The notes under the pieces were generated by a model. It did not search any database and was not told the DNA's origin. It saw only the letters and a list, made by a program, of their open reading frames with translations. From positions 1,618,356-1,682,355 of the forward strand of contig NZ_KE124774.1 in assembly GCF_000188155.2 (NCBI RefSeq): 64,000 bases of DNA, read 5' to 3'. The DNA comes from Methylocystis sp. ATCC 49242. Lineage in GTDB: Bacteria > Pseudomonadota > Alphaproteobacteria > Rhizobiales > Beijerinckiaceae. Made by a program: the position numbers and the translations under genes. Numbering within the stretch: position 1 is the first letter of the stretch; the number at the start of each line of letters is the position of its first letter. Positions 25,954 to 34,850 of this stretch are shown here, piece after piece.

Positions 25954-27507
25954 TCACTCGGCAGCGGCTTCAAGGGCCGGCTTGTGGAAGTCCTCAGGGA
26001 AGTGACGAAGCGCGCTTTCAACCGGATAAGGAGCAAAGCCGCCCAGCGCGCAGAGCGAGCCAAACTTCATCGTGTGGCACAGGTCTTTCAACAATTCGAT
26101 ATTCGCTTCGACATTCTCGCCCTTGCGAATCTTGTCGATCGTCTCGACGCCGCGGGTCGAGCCGATGCGGCAGGGCGTGCACTTGCCGCAGCTTTCGATG
26201 GCGCAGAACTCCATGCCGAAGCGCGCCATCCACGCCATGTCGACCGTGTCGTCGAAGATCACGAGGCCGCCGTGGCCGATGAGGCTGTCCTTGGCCGCAA
26301 AAGCTTCATAGTCGAACGGCAGATCGAACAGCGAAACGGGCACATAGGCGCCGAGCGGGCCGCCGACCTGCACCGCGCGGACCGGACGGCCCGAGCGCGT
26401 GCCGCCGGCGATGTCGTTGACGATCTCGCCCAGGGGGATGCCGAAATCGGTCTCGAACAGGCCGCCATACTTCACATTGCCGGCGATCTGCAGCGGCATG
26501 GTGCCACGCGAACGGCCGACGCCGAGATCGGCGTAATGCTGCGCCCCCTTCTCGAGAATCATCGGCGTGGTCGCCATCGACAGGACGTTGTTTACAACCG
26601 TAGGCTTGCCGAAAAGACCCTCATGCGCCGGCAGCGGCGGCTTGGCGCGGACGATGCCGCGCTTGCCCTCGAGGCTCTCGAGCAGCGAGGTCTCCTCGCC
26701 GCAGACATAGGCGCCCGCGCCGATGCGCAGTTCGATGTCGAACTTGAAGCCGGAGCCGCGGACATTGTCGCCCAGCCAGCCGGCCTTGCGGGCGACGTCG
26801 ATCGCCGCCTGGAAGACCTTCGCTGCCACCGGATATTCCGAGCGCAGATAGACGTAGCCCTTGGTTCCGTTGATGGCGTAGCCGCAGATGATCATGCCTT
26901 CGATCAGCGACAATGGATCGCCTTCCATGATCATGCGATCGGCGAAAGTGCCCGAGTCGCCCTCGTCGGCGTTGACCACGACATAGCGCTGGTCCGCCGG
27001 CGCGTCCGCCACCGTCTTCCATTTGATGCCGGTCGGGAAGCCGGCGCCGCCGCGGCCCCGCAGGCCGGACTTGGCGACTTCCTCTATCGTCGCCGCCGGC
27101 CCGATCTGGAAGGCGCGCGCGAGACCCGCGCCGCCGCCATGAGCCTCATATTCCGCGATCGACAACGGGTCGATGACGCCGCAGCGCGCGAAGGTGATGC
27201 GGTTCTGGCGCTTCATCCAGGGATGGTCGTCGACCTTGCCGATGTTCAGCGCATGGGCGCCGCCAGTCAGAAAGCCGGCGTCGAACAGCGAGCCGACGTC
27301 CTTGAGCGAAACCGGCCCGTAGCCGATGCGGCCCGCAGCCGTCTGGACCTCCACCAGGGGTTCGAGCCAGAGCATGCCGCGCGAGCCGTTCCTGACGATC
27401 TCGACGGACTCGCCGCGCGCGGCGGCTTCTTTTGCGATGGCGGCGGCGAGGCGATCGGCGCCCATCGCCACGGCGGCCATATCCAGCGGAATGTAGATCT
27501 TCGTCAT
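25954..27507 (-). CDS. fdsB: NAD-dependent formate dehydrogenase beta subunit (FMN, NAD, Fe-S; NuoF-like)
   Basis: 517 aa. The N-terminal part is thioredoxin-like (NuoE-like). The NuoF core follows, with the FMN/NAD glycine-rich motif GLRGRGGAGFPTGIKW, NADEGDSGTFADR and GAYVCGEETSLLESLEGKRG. The [4Fe-4S] site is ESCGKCTPCRIGSTRG plus a distal Cys. It passes electrons from FdsA to NAD+. It follows fdsG with a 1-base overlap and precedes fdsA by 11 bases. Confidence 0.97.
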   Translation of the reverse strand: MTKIYIPLDMAAVAMGADRLAAAIAKEAAARGESVEIVRNGSRGMLWLEPLVEVQTAAGRIGYGPVSLKDVGSLFDAGFLTGGAHALNIGKVDDHPWMKRQNRITFARCGVIDPLSIAEYEAHGGGAGLARAFQIGPAATIEEVAKSGLRGRGGAGFPTGIKWKTVADAPADQRYVVVNADEGDSGTFADRMIMEGDPLSLIEGMIICGYAINGTKGYVYLRSEYPVAAKVFQAAIDVARKAGWLGDNVRGSGFKFDIELRIGAGAYVCGEETSLLESLEGKRGIVRAKPPLPAHEGLFGKPTVVNNVLSMATTPMILEKGAQHYADLGVGRSRGTMPLQIAGNVKYGGLFETDFGIPLGEIVNDIAGGTRSGRPVRAVQVGGPLGAYVPVSLFDLPFDYEAFAAKDSLIGHGGLVIFDDTVDMAWMARFGMEFCAIESCGKCTPCRIGSTRGVETIDKIRKGENVEANIELLKDLCHTMKFGSLCALGGFAPYPVESALRHFPEDFHKPALEAAAE

Positions 27508-27980
27508 CAGCCCTTGGCCTCCGCGACGATTTCATCGAGCTTCGCAGCGTCGACGCATCCGATCGGCTCACCGTCAAATAGCGCCGACGGGCTATGGGCG
27601 CACAGACCCAGGCAATAAACCGGCTCGACGGTCAGCGAGCCATCAGGCGTCGTCTGCCCCCATTCGAGCTTCAGCTTGGCCAGGAAATCCTTCGCCTGCT
27701 TCTCCGCGCCCATGGATTGGCACGATTCGGCGCGGCAGATCTTGAGCGTGTGACGCCCATGCGGCTCCCGATGGAAGTCGTGATAGAAGGTCACGACGCC
27801 ATGCATTTCCGCGCGGGTGATGTTCAACGCCTCGGCCATTTCCCGGACGGCGGCCTCCGGCACGTGGCCGAATTCCGCCATTAACGCATGCAAAATGGGC
27901 AGGGCGGGCCCTTCGAGACCCATATGGGCCGCGATGATCTCCCGCGCCCGCTCGTCGCTATACGGAGCAGCGCCAGCCAT
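27507..27980 (-). CDS. fdsG: NAD-dependent formate dehydrogenase gamma subunit (NuoE-like, [2Fe-2S])
   Basis: 157 aa. The thioredoxin-like [2Fe-2S] fold is shown by CRAESCQ and CLGLCAHSP (four Cys ligands), preceded by the helical region LPILHALMAEFGHVPEAAVR. ATG 27980 (MAGAAPYS) is chosen because GGAAGGGAAG stands directly upstream; a longer frame to 28136 would overlap the regulator gene. It is the first gene of the fds operon. Confidence 0.95.
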   Translation of the reverse strand: MAGAAPYSDERAREIIAAHMGLEGPALPILHALMAEFGHVPEAAVREMAEALNITRAEMHGVVTFYHDFHREPHGRHTLKICRAESCQSMGAEKQAKDFLAKLKLEWGQTTPDGSLTVEPVYCLGLCAHSPSALFDGEPIGCVDAAKLDEIVAEAKG

Positions 27981-28092
27981 TTCTTCCCTTCCCGTTCCGG
28001 GCGTTTCGCTTTCGCGACCGCCGTTCTTTAGATTGTTTCCACGGACAGTGCCGGAATTTGCCGCTGCGATCAATACCGGACATTCGTTGCTC

Positions 28093-28109
28093 GATAGGGG
28101 TTGCCTATC
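28093..28109. promoter_or_regulatory. LysR-type operator (AT-N11-AT dyad) upstream of fdsG
   Basis: GATAGG and CCTATC face each other across 5 bases and contain the canonical T-N11-A LysR box (T28095, A28107). The site is 113 bases upstream of the fdsG start and overlaps the stop codon of the LysR gene. It is the only such dyad I see in this spacer. Confidence 0.5.
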
Positions 28110-29007
28110 AACTGTCCAAAACGCCGCTTTCGGCAAGGGTTTTGGCCTCCGCGACCAACGCCGCGACCAATGGAATCACGGGGTCGCGCTGCGGGGCGAC
28201 AAGGCCGATTTCGTACACGGCTTCGGGCTCGACGATGGGGATCGAACGCAACGGCGCGGTCACGCCCAGCGTCTTGGCGAGCTTTTCCGGCAGCACTGTC
28301 GCCCAGCGGCCGGACTTTACGTGGTCGAAAAGCAGAATCACCGAATCCGACTCGAGAATCGGCGCAGCCTCTTCGCCCGCGCTCTGGATCAGGCGATCAA
28401 TGATGCGCCGGTTCTGCATATCGGGCGTCAGCAGGCACAAGTCGATGCGGCCGACCTCGGCCCAGGTGACGCGCTCCCGGTCGCCCAGCGGATTGTCGGC
28501 GAAGGTCAGCAGGCGGTAGCGCTCCTGACACATGGGCACGGTGCGCACGCGGCCGAGCGGTTCGTTGTCGAGATAGGTGATTCCGGCGTCGATCTCGAGA
28601 TTGTCGAGCATGGCCAGCACTTCCGCCGACGAGGCCGAAAACACGGTGAAGCTGACCCCCGGATGCTTTTCCCGATAGGGTGTCGTCAGGGTCGACACGA
28701 TGCCGAGCGCCGTCGGAATGACGGCGATCTTGAGCTGGCCGGTGAGGCCCTCCTTCATGCTGCGCACGTCCTGCCGCATGGCCCGGGCGTCGCCGACGAT
28801 TCGCTTGGCCCACTCCAGAACCCGCTCGCCTTCCGCCGTGAGGCCGTGGAAGCGCGAAGAGCGGTTGACGAGCAGCACGCCGAGAGAATCCTCGAGCTGT
28901 TTGATGCCCGCCGACAGCGTCGGCTGGGTGACGCCGCAAAGCTCCGCCGCGCGAGAGAAGCTCTTCTCGGCGGAGACGGAAATAAGAAATTCGAGTTTTT
29001 CGATCAC
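28108..29007 (-). CDS. LysR-family transcriptional regulator of the fds operon
   Basis: 299 aa from GTG 29007. The N-terminal winged helix-turn-helix (KSFSRAAELCGVTQPTLSAG) and a periplasmic-binding-like effector domain (GQLKIAVIPTALGIVSTL onwards) are intact. The match to FdsR-type regulators is by position and by the start region IEKLEFLISVSAEKSF. GTG 29007 fits homologue starts; ATG 29073 would add 22 Ala-rich residues. It lies upstream of fdsG on the same strand, 127 bases away, rather than divergent. It probably responds to formate or a C1 state; the effector is not visible in sequence. Confidence 0.88.
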   Translation of the reverse strand: MIEKLEFLISVSAEKSFSRAAELCGVTQPTLSAGIKQLEDSLGVLLVNRSSRFHGLTAEGERVLEWAKRIVGDARAMRQDVRSMKEGLTGQLKIAVIPTALGIVSTLTTPYREKHPGVSFTVFSASSAEVLAMLDNLEIDAGITYLDNEPLGRVRTVPMCQERYRLLTFADNPLGDRERVTWAEVGRIDLCLLTPDMQNRRIIDRLIQSAGEEAAPILESDSVILLFDHVKSGRWATVLPEKLAKTLGVTAPLRSIPIVEPEAVYEIGLVAPQRDPVIPLVAALVAEAKTLAESGVLDS

Positions 29008-29343
29008 TGTCAGCGTTCCGATGCCCGCGCGCGCCGCGGCCGCCGCGCAAAGTCTTTTGGGCCCGAGACACACTGCAAGGTCACGCCCGAGGGTCGGCGG
29101 CGCGCCCGCGCTTCATGACGATACGCTGCGCGCCTCCAATAACACATTTGCGCGGAAATTGCGTGCAAATTTGCAGCAAAACGACAGAGTCGGCCCACTT
29201 ATGGTAACGCTCGCAACAGGGCCGTTGTCATATAGAATGTGAGGCGCGGTCACAATTTACACATATTTAACCCATCTTCCGTGGGTCAATATGCTCCCGC
29301 GGCCGATGGGATAGACTGGCCAGACCCCGAGAGATATTTGCCA
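29008..29343. other. Divergent promoter region between the LysR gene and the D,D-carboxypeptidase gene
   Basis: No gene is supported here. It includes a near-CtrA site, TTTACACATATTTAAC (29256-29271, one mismatch to TTAA-N7-TTAAC), 73 bases upstream of the carboxypeptidase start. An AT-rich stretch around 29128-29182 may hold the LysR promoter. Confidence 0.4.
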
Positions 29344-30936
29344 ATGACGAAAATGAAGAGACTTCGTCGTTTCGGCGCGCTTGCGATATTCCTTGCAGCG
29401 GTCGTCACGGCCGGACGCGCCGGCGCCACCCCGTCGCTGGTCATCGACGTCGCCTCCGGACAGGTCCTGGAGCAGGATCAGGCCACCGCCTCGTGGTATC
29501 CGGCTTCGCTCACCAAGCTGATGACGGCCTATGTCGCGCTCGACGCCGTGCGCGCGGGCCGCATCTCGATGGACACGCCATTAATGATGTCGCCGCGCGC
29601 CTGCCGCATGGCGCCGTCGAAGATGGGCTTCCGGGCGGGTTCGGAAGTCACCCTGCACAATGCGCTCATCATGCTGATGGTGAAGTCGGCCAACGACATC
29701 GCCGTCGCCATCGCCGAAGGCGTGTCCGGATCGGTCGAGGCCTTCGCGGACGAGATGAACCGCGCTTCCGCCAATCTGGGCATGACCCAGTCGCAATGGG
29801 TCAACCCCAACGGACTTCCCGACTCGCGGCAGGTCACCTCCGCCCGCGACCTCGCGATCCTGGGCCGCGCGCTTTACCTGCAATTTCCCGAATACGCCTA
29901 TCTTTTCAACATCGGGGCCATGCAGATCGGCGGCAGAGTCCATCCGACCCACAACGGCCTGCTCGGCCGCTATCCCGGCGCCGACGGCATGAAGACGGGT
30001 TTCACCTGCCCCGCCGGATTCAATCTCGTGGCTTCCGCCACCCATGGCGGCCAGCGCCTCATCGCCGTCGTGCTGGGCGCCCCTTCCGCCGCCGCGCGCA
30101 CCGCGAAAGCCGCGGCGCTGCTCGACCGCGCCTTCCAGACCGGTTCGCCCATCGGCACGCTCGCCTCCCTTCCGAGCGTCGGCCCGACGGCCGCGCCCGA
30201 CATGCGCGACAAGGTCTGCCGCAATCGCGGCGCGGCCACCGCCGAATTCATGGCGGAGGTCGAGGACATGTCGATTCCCGTCGGCTCCGCGCCGACAGGC
30301 ATTCCGCTTCTCGACTCCATGGGCGCCGGCACGCAGCGCATCAGTGTGAGGGAAATCGCCCACTTGCCTCGCCCGCAGTTCACGCCGGTGCAGGTTTACG
30401 CCGGTCGGGCTCCGGGTTACGCCGGCCCGGTGGCGCGCGCCCGCGCGCCGGGGGCGCCGATCGGCGAGCAGCCCGATCTCGCCGCCTATGCGAACGACAG
30501 CCAGACGCCGGCCAATGGCGAGGCCTCGCCGATCAGCCGCGCCGCGCCTGACGCTACGTCGATGCGGCGTGGCAAGCATGGCAAGCGCCAGTCCGCGCGC
30601 GCCGTCGACGCGCCGGCCGAGAGGATCATCCAGGATCCCGCGAACGACAATGCGGCCGCTGAGGGCGTAGCCGAAAAGAGCAAGGCCAAGGGGTCGACCA
30701 AGGCCTCGACCGCGAAGACTCCAGCCAGGTCGAGCACGAAGACGGCCGCAAAGCCGGCTGCAGGCAAGCCTGCGGCGGACAAGAACGCCGCCGGTAATCC
30801 GGCCGCCCCGAAGGACAACGCCGCCAAACCGAAGACCGCCGGGAAGGCTGACGCGAAGCCCGCGGCCGCTAAGCCTTCGGCCGCAAAGACGGCCGCCACC
30901 AAGCCGAAACCGGCCGCGCAGGAAAAGACGCAGTGA
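29344..30936 (+). CDS. D-alanyl-D-alanine carboxypeptidase (class C PBP-like, S11) with a Lys/Ala-rich tail
   Basis: 530 aa with a signal peptide (LAIFLAAVVTAGRAGA). Active-site motifs are SLTK (about residue 60), SAN in VKSANDIAV, and KTG in DGMKTGFTCPAG. It trims the terminal D-Ala of peptidoglycan stems in the periplasm. The catalytic domain ends near residue 270. The last 150 residues are almost only Ala, Lys, Pro and Thr, like histone H1, and could bind peptidoglycan or other anionic polymers; that is inference. ATG 29344 is preferred over 29239. The stop overlaps the cobW-like start. Confidence 0.92.
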   Translation: MTKMKRLRRFGALAIFLAAVVTAGRAGATPSLVIDVASGQVLEQDQATASWYPASLTKLMTAYVALDAVRAGRISMDTPLMMSPRACRMAPSKMGFRAGSEVTLHNALIMLMVKSANDIAVAIAEGVSGSVEAFADEMNRASANLGMTQSQWVNPNGLPDSRQVTSARDLAILGRALYLQFPEYAYLFNIGAMQIGGRVHPTHNGLLGRYPGADGMKTGFTCPAGFNLVASATHGGQRLIAVVLGAPSAAARTAKAAALLDRAFQTGSPIGTLASLPSVGPTAAPDMRDKVCRNRGAATAEFMAEVEDMSIPVGSAPTGIPLLDSMGAGTQRISVREIAHLPRPQFTPVQVYAGRAPGYAGPVARARAPGAPIGEQPDLAAYANDSQTPANGEASPISRAAPDATSMRRGKHGKRQSARAVDAPAERIIQDPANDNAAAEGVAEKSKAKGSTKASTAKTPARSSTKTAAKPAAGKPAADKNAAGNPAAPKDNAAKPKTAGKADAKPAAAKPSAAKTAATKPKPAAQEKTQ

Positions 30937-32135
30937 GCGACGACCCGTCAGTTTTGGCGCGGCGGCCGCCGCCGCCTGTTCCCCTGACACTCCTAACCGG
31001 CTTTCTCGGCGCCGGAAAGACGACGCTTCTCAACCGGCTCCTCGCCTCGCCGGCCCTCGCCGACACGCTGGTTCTCATCAACGAGTTCGGCGAGATCGGC
31101 CTCGATCATCTCTTCATCGAGAAAGTCGAGGGCGACATGGTGCTGATGAGTTCGGGCTGCGTCTGCTGCACGATCCGCGGCGATCTGGTGAACACGCTGG
31201 AAGATCTGCTGCGCCGCCTCGACAACGGCCGCATCAAGCCCTTCCGCCGCGTGGTTCTGGAGACGACGGGCCTCGCCGATCCCGCGCCGATCCTGCACTC
31301 GATCATGTATCACCCCTATCTGATGCTGCGATACCGGCTCGACGGCGTCGTGACCGTCGTCGACGCCGTGAACGGCGAGGGGACGCTGGACGCGCATGAG
31401 GAGGCGGTGAAACAGGCCGCCGTCGCGGATCGTCTGGTCATCACCAAGACCGACCTTCCCGATGGCCGCGCGCGTTTCGAAAGTCTCGCCACGCGTCTGA
31501 AAGCGCTCAATCCCGGCGCAAGGCTGCTTATAGCCGCCGACGGGGAGGCGACGCCCGAGGCCCTGCTCGACTGCGGCCTCTATGATCCCGCGACCAAGAC
31601 GCCGCGCGTGAAAGAGTGGCTGAACGCCGAGGCTGTGCAGGAAGCGCATGACCACAGGCACGATCACGGACATGATCACGATCACGGTCATCATCACGGC
31701 CATGACCACGGACGCCATCATCACGAGCGCCGCCAGATCGACGTCAACCGCCACGACGATCACATCCGCGCCTTCTGCCTCTCGGGCGACACGCCGCTGA
31801 CGCCTGCCTCCTTTGACGTCTTCATCGATCTGCTGCGCCACACCCACGGGCCCAGGCTGCTGCGCGTCAAGGGGATCGTCGGTCTTTCGGACGATCCCTC
31901 GCGTCCGGTGGTGATCCATGGCGTGCAGCATGTCTTCCATCCGCCGCACCGGCTCGACGCCTGGCCGGACGAGGATCGCCGCACCCGGATCGTCTTCATC
32001 GTCAAGGATCTCGACGAGGGCTTCGTTCACGGCCTCTATGGCGCGCTGATCAACCGTCCGGCGATGGACCGGCCCGACGCCGAAGCGCTGACCAACAACC
32101 CGCTGGCGCCCGCGCCGGGCGGCCTTCTGGGATGA
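30933..32135 (+). CDS. CobW/COG0523 family GTP-binding metallochaperone
   Basis: 400 aa. Walker A is GFLGAGKTTLLNRLL, the family CxCC metal-binding motif is SGCVCCTIRGD, and the guanine-specificity loop is ITKTDL. A His/Asp-rich run follows at about residues 237-275 (HDHGHDHDHGHHHGHDHG), then the CobW C-terminal domain. Such proteins deliver metals, often zinc or cobalt, to client enzymes using GTP. The start is GTG 30933, overlapping the previous gene by 4 bases. No cobalamin or zinc-uptake genes are nearby, so the metal is unresolved. Confidence 0.93.
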   Translation: MSDDPSVLARRPPPPVPLTLLTGFLGAGKTTLLNRLLASPALADTLVLINEFGEIGLDHLFIEKVEGDMVLMSSGCVCCTIRGDLVNTLEDLLRRLDNGRIKPFRRVVLETTGLADPAPILHSIMYHPYLMLRYRLDGVVTVVDAVNGEGTLDAHEEAVKQAAVADRLVITKTDLPDGRARFESLATRLKALNPGARLLIAADGEATPEALLDCGLYDPATKTPRVKEWLNAEAVQEAHDHRHDHGHDHDHGHHHGHDHGRHHHERRQIDVNRHDDHIRAFCLSGDTPLTPASFDVFIDLLRHTHGPRLLRVKGIVGLSDDPSRPVVIHGVQHVFHPPHRLDAWPDEDRRTRIVFIVKDLDEGFVHGLYGALINRPAMDRPDAEALTNNPLAPAPGGLLG

Positions 32136-32896
32136 CTCCGGCGCTCGGCGGCCTTCCCGATCTGGCCCGCCGCGCGGGCGCCGCGCTGCTCGATCTCGTC
32201 TATCCGCCGTCCTGCCTCGTCTGTCGCAAGGCGGTGGCGCAGAATGGGGCGCTCTGCGCAGCCTGCTGGAGCGACATCGCCTTCATCGAGCGGCCGTTCT
32301 GCGAGCGGCTCGGTACGCCCTTCGAGCGCGATCTCGATCAGCCGGGCCTGATCTCGCCAGAGGCCGCCGCCAATCCGCCGGTTTTCCATCGCGCCCGGGC
32401 GGTTGCGCGCTATGACAGCGACAAGGCCCGCTCGCTCGCGCATCGGCTGAAATATTACGACAGGCTGGAGCTGGCCGGCCCCATGGGCCGCTGGATGGCG
32501 CGCGCGGGCGCCGACATTCTCTCCGACGCCGACGTTCTCGCGCCGATCCCGCTCCATCGGCTGCGGCTGATAGCTCGCCGTTTCAACCAGTCGGCGGCGC
32601 TGGCCAATGTCGTCTCGCGCGAATGCGGCGCGCCCGTCGAGACCATGGCGCTGATGCGGGTCAAGCCGACAGCCCCGCAGGTGGGCCTCTCCCGCGCCCA
32701 GCGCGCCGCCAATCTTTCCGGCGCCTTTCGCGTGGACCCCGAGCGCGCCGCCCTGCTGAAAGGCCAGAATGTCGTGCTCGTCGACGACGTCCTGACGACC
32801 GGCGCGACCGCCAACGCCGCCGCGCGCGCCCTGCTGAAGGCCGGCGCGGCGCGGGTTGATCTGCTGGTCTTCGCGCGGGCCGTGACAACGGGCTAA
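32132..32896 (+). CDS. ComF family phosphoribosyltransferase-like protein
   Basis: 254 aa. An N-terminal zinc-ribbon-like cluster (PPSCLVCRK, LCAACW) precedes a type I phosphoribosyltransferase fold whose PRPP loop is VVLVDDVLTTGATANAA. ComF is needed for DNA uptake in competent bacteria, but many homologues occur in species not known to be competent. It overlaps cobW by 4 bases. Confidence 0.9.
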   Translation: MTPALGGLPDLARRAGAALLDLVYPPSCLVCRKAVAQNGALCAACWSDIAFIERPFCERLGTPFERDLDQPGLISPEAAANPPVFHRARAVARYDSDKARSLAHRLKYYDRLELAGPMGRWMARAGADILSDADVLAPIPLHRLRLIARRFNQSAALANVVSRECGAPVETMALMRVKPTAPQVGLSRAQRAANLSGAFRVDPERAALLKGQNVVLVDDVLTTGATANAAARALLKAGAARVDLLVFARAVTTG

Positions 32897-32939
32897 GTCC
32901 AAGCGTATAAGCAGCCGCAACCGAAAGCTCAGAATCGCA

Positions 32940-33209
32940 ATGGCCCGCATCGAAATCTACACCACGCCGACCTGCCCCTATTGCATCGCCGCCAAGAAGC
33001 TGCTGACGCAAAAGGGCGCAGCCTTCGAGGAAATCTCCGTCGCCGGCGACCCCGAGGGGCGCCAGCGCATGAGCGTGCGCGCGGGGGGGCGCACGACGGT
33101 GCCTCAAATCTTCATAGACGACAGGCACATCGGCGGCTGCGACGATCTATACGCGCTCGACAGTCGGGGCGAGCTCGATCCTCTGCTGGCGGCCGGAGTC
33201 GCGTCGTGA
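32940..33209 (+). CDS. grxC: Glutaredoxin 3
   Basis: 89 aa dithiol glutaredoxin. The active site is TPTCPYCIAAK, and the glutathione-binding motifs TTVPQIF and GGCDDLYALD are intact. It reduces disulfides with glutathione in the cytosol. The downstream DUF1178 gene overlaps its stop, so the two are coupled. Confidence 0.95.
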   Translation: MARIEIYTTPTCPYCIAAKKLLTQKGAAFEEISVAGDPEGRQRMSVRAGGRTTVPQIFIDDRHIGGCDDLYALDSRGELDPLLAAGVAS

Positions 33210-33604
33210 TTCATTATTCGCTCATCTGCGACGACGGCCACAACTTCGACAGCTGGTTTCGCGACAGCGCCTCCTTCGAGTCGCAGGCCGGGAGCGGGCT
33301 CGTCTCCTGCCCCTTCTGCAACTCCACGAAGGTCACGCGCGGCGTGATGGCGCCACATATCGCCCGCGGCCGCGAGGCCGAGGCGGAGAGGATGCGCGCG
33401 CTGATCAGCGAATTGCGCGAGAAAGTCATCGCCGGAACGGAAGACGTCGGCGACCGCTTCTCCGACGAGGCGCGCAAGATGGAGGACGGCGAGGTCGAGC
33501 GCCGCGCCATCCGCGGCCGCGCGACCTACGAGGAAGCGAAGGCGTTGCTCGAAGAGGGCATCGAAATTCTGCCGATCCCCGGTCTGCCGACCGAAGGCAA
33601 CTGA
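33206..33604 (+). CDS. DUF1178 family protein
   Basis: 132 aa from GTG 33206, which overlaps the grxC stop (GTGA). The N-terminal pattern YSLICDDGHNFDSWF and the CPFC motif (VSCPFCNSTKVTRGVM) are characteristic of this alphaproteobacterial and betaproteobacterial family and suggest a zinc-ribbon site. The rest is charged and helical. No biochemical role is known. It often lies beside grxC, as here. Confidence 0.9.
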   Translation: MIHYSLICDDGHNFDSWFRDSASFESQAGSGLVSCPFCNSTKVTRGVMAPHIARGREAEAERMRALISELREKVIAGTEDVGDRFSDEARKMEDGEVERRAIRGRATYEEAKALLEEGIEILPIPGLPTEGN

Positions 33605-33657
33605 TCGGGGCGGCGCGCGTCATTTCCTGTCGCCGCATTCGCGCAAGATAACAGGCG

Positions 33658-34251
33658 TCACTCTTTCGGCAGTTCGAAGCTTTCGCAGCGAATCGAACCC
33701 AGCCGGTTGCGCGCGCGCTCCTGATCGGACGCGCGCTTCGCGAAGGAGCGCGCCAGCACGAAGCCGCGCTTCGTCGGCGCGGTGAGACGCACCTCCTGCG
33801 GCGGCGCGTCCTCGTCGTCATTGGCCTCCAAAGCCTCGATCTGCCGCGCGTCGCCGATCACGATGTCGATCTTGCCCTTGATCGCGGAGCGGTCGGTGAT
33901 CGCGTGATAGATGCGCCCGGCGCCAGCGTGGAAAGACAACGCGAGAAAATCCTCGCCATCCGCCGGCGCGCTGACCCGAATTGGGCCTTTGGCGAGATCA
34001 TAGACGCAGACGCCTTCGGCAAACGCGGGATCCTCGAAAGGCAGAACCTCCGAGCCCGGCGCCATGGGCGGCAGGAGCACGAGCCCGTTGCGCGCTTCGC
34101 CGGCGTTGGCTGCCTCGGCGAGACGCGCAAAGGCGTCACGCGGCGCGACCGTCGGCATCAGCAGCACGGAAACGATATGCACGATTCCCGCGATGAGCAG
34201 CGTCGCGATCGCCCAGGGAATGAGATCGAGATAGCGATCAGGAATGTTCAT
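33658..34251 (-). CDS. DUF1254-like membrane-anchored protein
   Basis: 197 aa with one N-terminal membrane helix (IPWAIATLLIAGIVHIVSVL) and a soluble domain exposed to the periplasm (ARNGLVLLPPMAPGSEVLPF, GRIYHAITDRSA). It matches the short DUF1254 proteins that accompany DUF1214 in Rhizobiales. It overlaps the DUF1214 gene by 4 bases. ATG 34251 is chosen; the open frame upstream of it is antisense-like, Arg-rich and noncoding. Confidence 0.75.
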   Translation of the reverse strand: MNIPDRYLDLIPWAIATLLIAGIVHIVSVLLMPTVAPRDAFARLAEAANAGEARNGLVLLPPMAPGSEVLPFEDPAFAEGVCVYDLAKGPIRVSAPADGEDFLALSFHAGAGRIYHAITDRSAIKGKIDIVIGDARQIEALEANDDEDAPPQEVRLTAPTKRGFVLARSFAKRASDQERARNRLGSIRCESFELPKE

Positions 34252-34838
34252 GCGCAACGCAGTTTCGTGATTTTGGGAAAAGATGCGGGATCGGGCCGCG
34301 CGTCGACGTCGAGCGACGTGTCGTAGAGGCGCAGCATGATGACGAAATTGCGCGTCTCGCCCGGCGACAGCCAGTTTCCCGGCTGCGCCGCGCGCGAAAC
34401 AGCGATGTCGAAAGCGCCGCCCTCTCGACGCAGCACATCGACGGAGGAGAAGACATAACGCCCGGTCGGATTGGCGAGAAGCGCGCCGCCGGGACTCGCG
34501 AGCCCGATGGTCCAGAATCGGGCGGCCGGCAGCGGATCGACGATCTGATAATCGCAGGCGCCGTCGAGCGGGGCGCCGCTCGAATCCGTCTGGGCGACGA
34601 AGGCGAGGCCCTGGTCGCGTCCCAGCGGCGCCTCGCCGGACCTTGCGACCACGGCGCGCGCGTAGGGATCGATCTCCGAGCCGCCGACCGCCGGCCAGGC
34701 GGTCCACGGCCCGGCGCGCAGCGGGTTGAAGCCGTAGCCCGAATTCAGCGACAGTATCGTGGCGAGCAGCCCGAGGAGAAGCCCGGCGATCATCGCCGAG
34801 GCCGCGCGCAGATATTTGGCGTAGGGTCTCGTCGCCAC
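34248..34838 (-). CDS. DUF1214 domain protein
   Basis: 196 aa with an N-terminal signal anchor (AASAMIAGLLLGLLATILSL). The family features are YGFNPLRAGPWTAWPAVGG near the start and the beta-rich C-terminus (NFVIMLRLYDTSLDVDARPD). Function is unknown. It sits 12 bases after the class A PBP gene and before the DUF1254-like gene, so the three probably form an envelope operon. Confidence 0.82.
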   Translation of the reverse strand: MATRPYAKYLRAASAMIAGLLLGLLATILSLNSGYGFNPLRAGPWTAWPAVGGSEIDPYARAVVARSGEAPLGRDQGLAFVAQTDSSGAPLDGACDYQIVDPLPAARFWTIGLASPGGALLANPTGRYVFSSVDVLRREGGAFDIAVSRAAQPGNWLSPGETRNFVIMLRLYDTSLDVDARPDPASFPKITKLRCA

Positions 34839-34850
34839 CTTGTCCCGCCC

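Noticed and set aside
23246-26005. 919-codon open frame antisense to fdsA
   Set aside because: It is a GC-bias shadow of fdsA: composition is Arg/His/Ala-rich, there are no domains, and the fdsA frame holds all Fe-S and Mo motifs.
25984-27618. 544-codon frame antisense to fdsB
   Set aside because: It is a shadow of fdsB and has no recognisable motifs or ribosome site.
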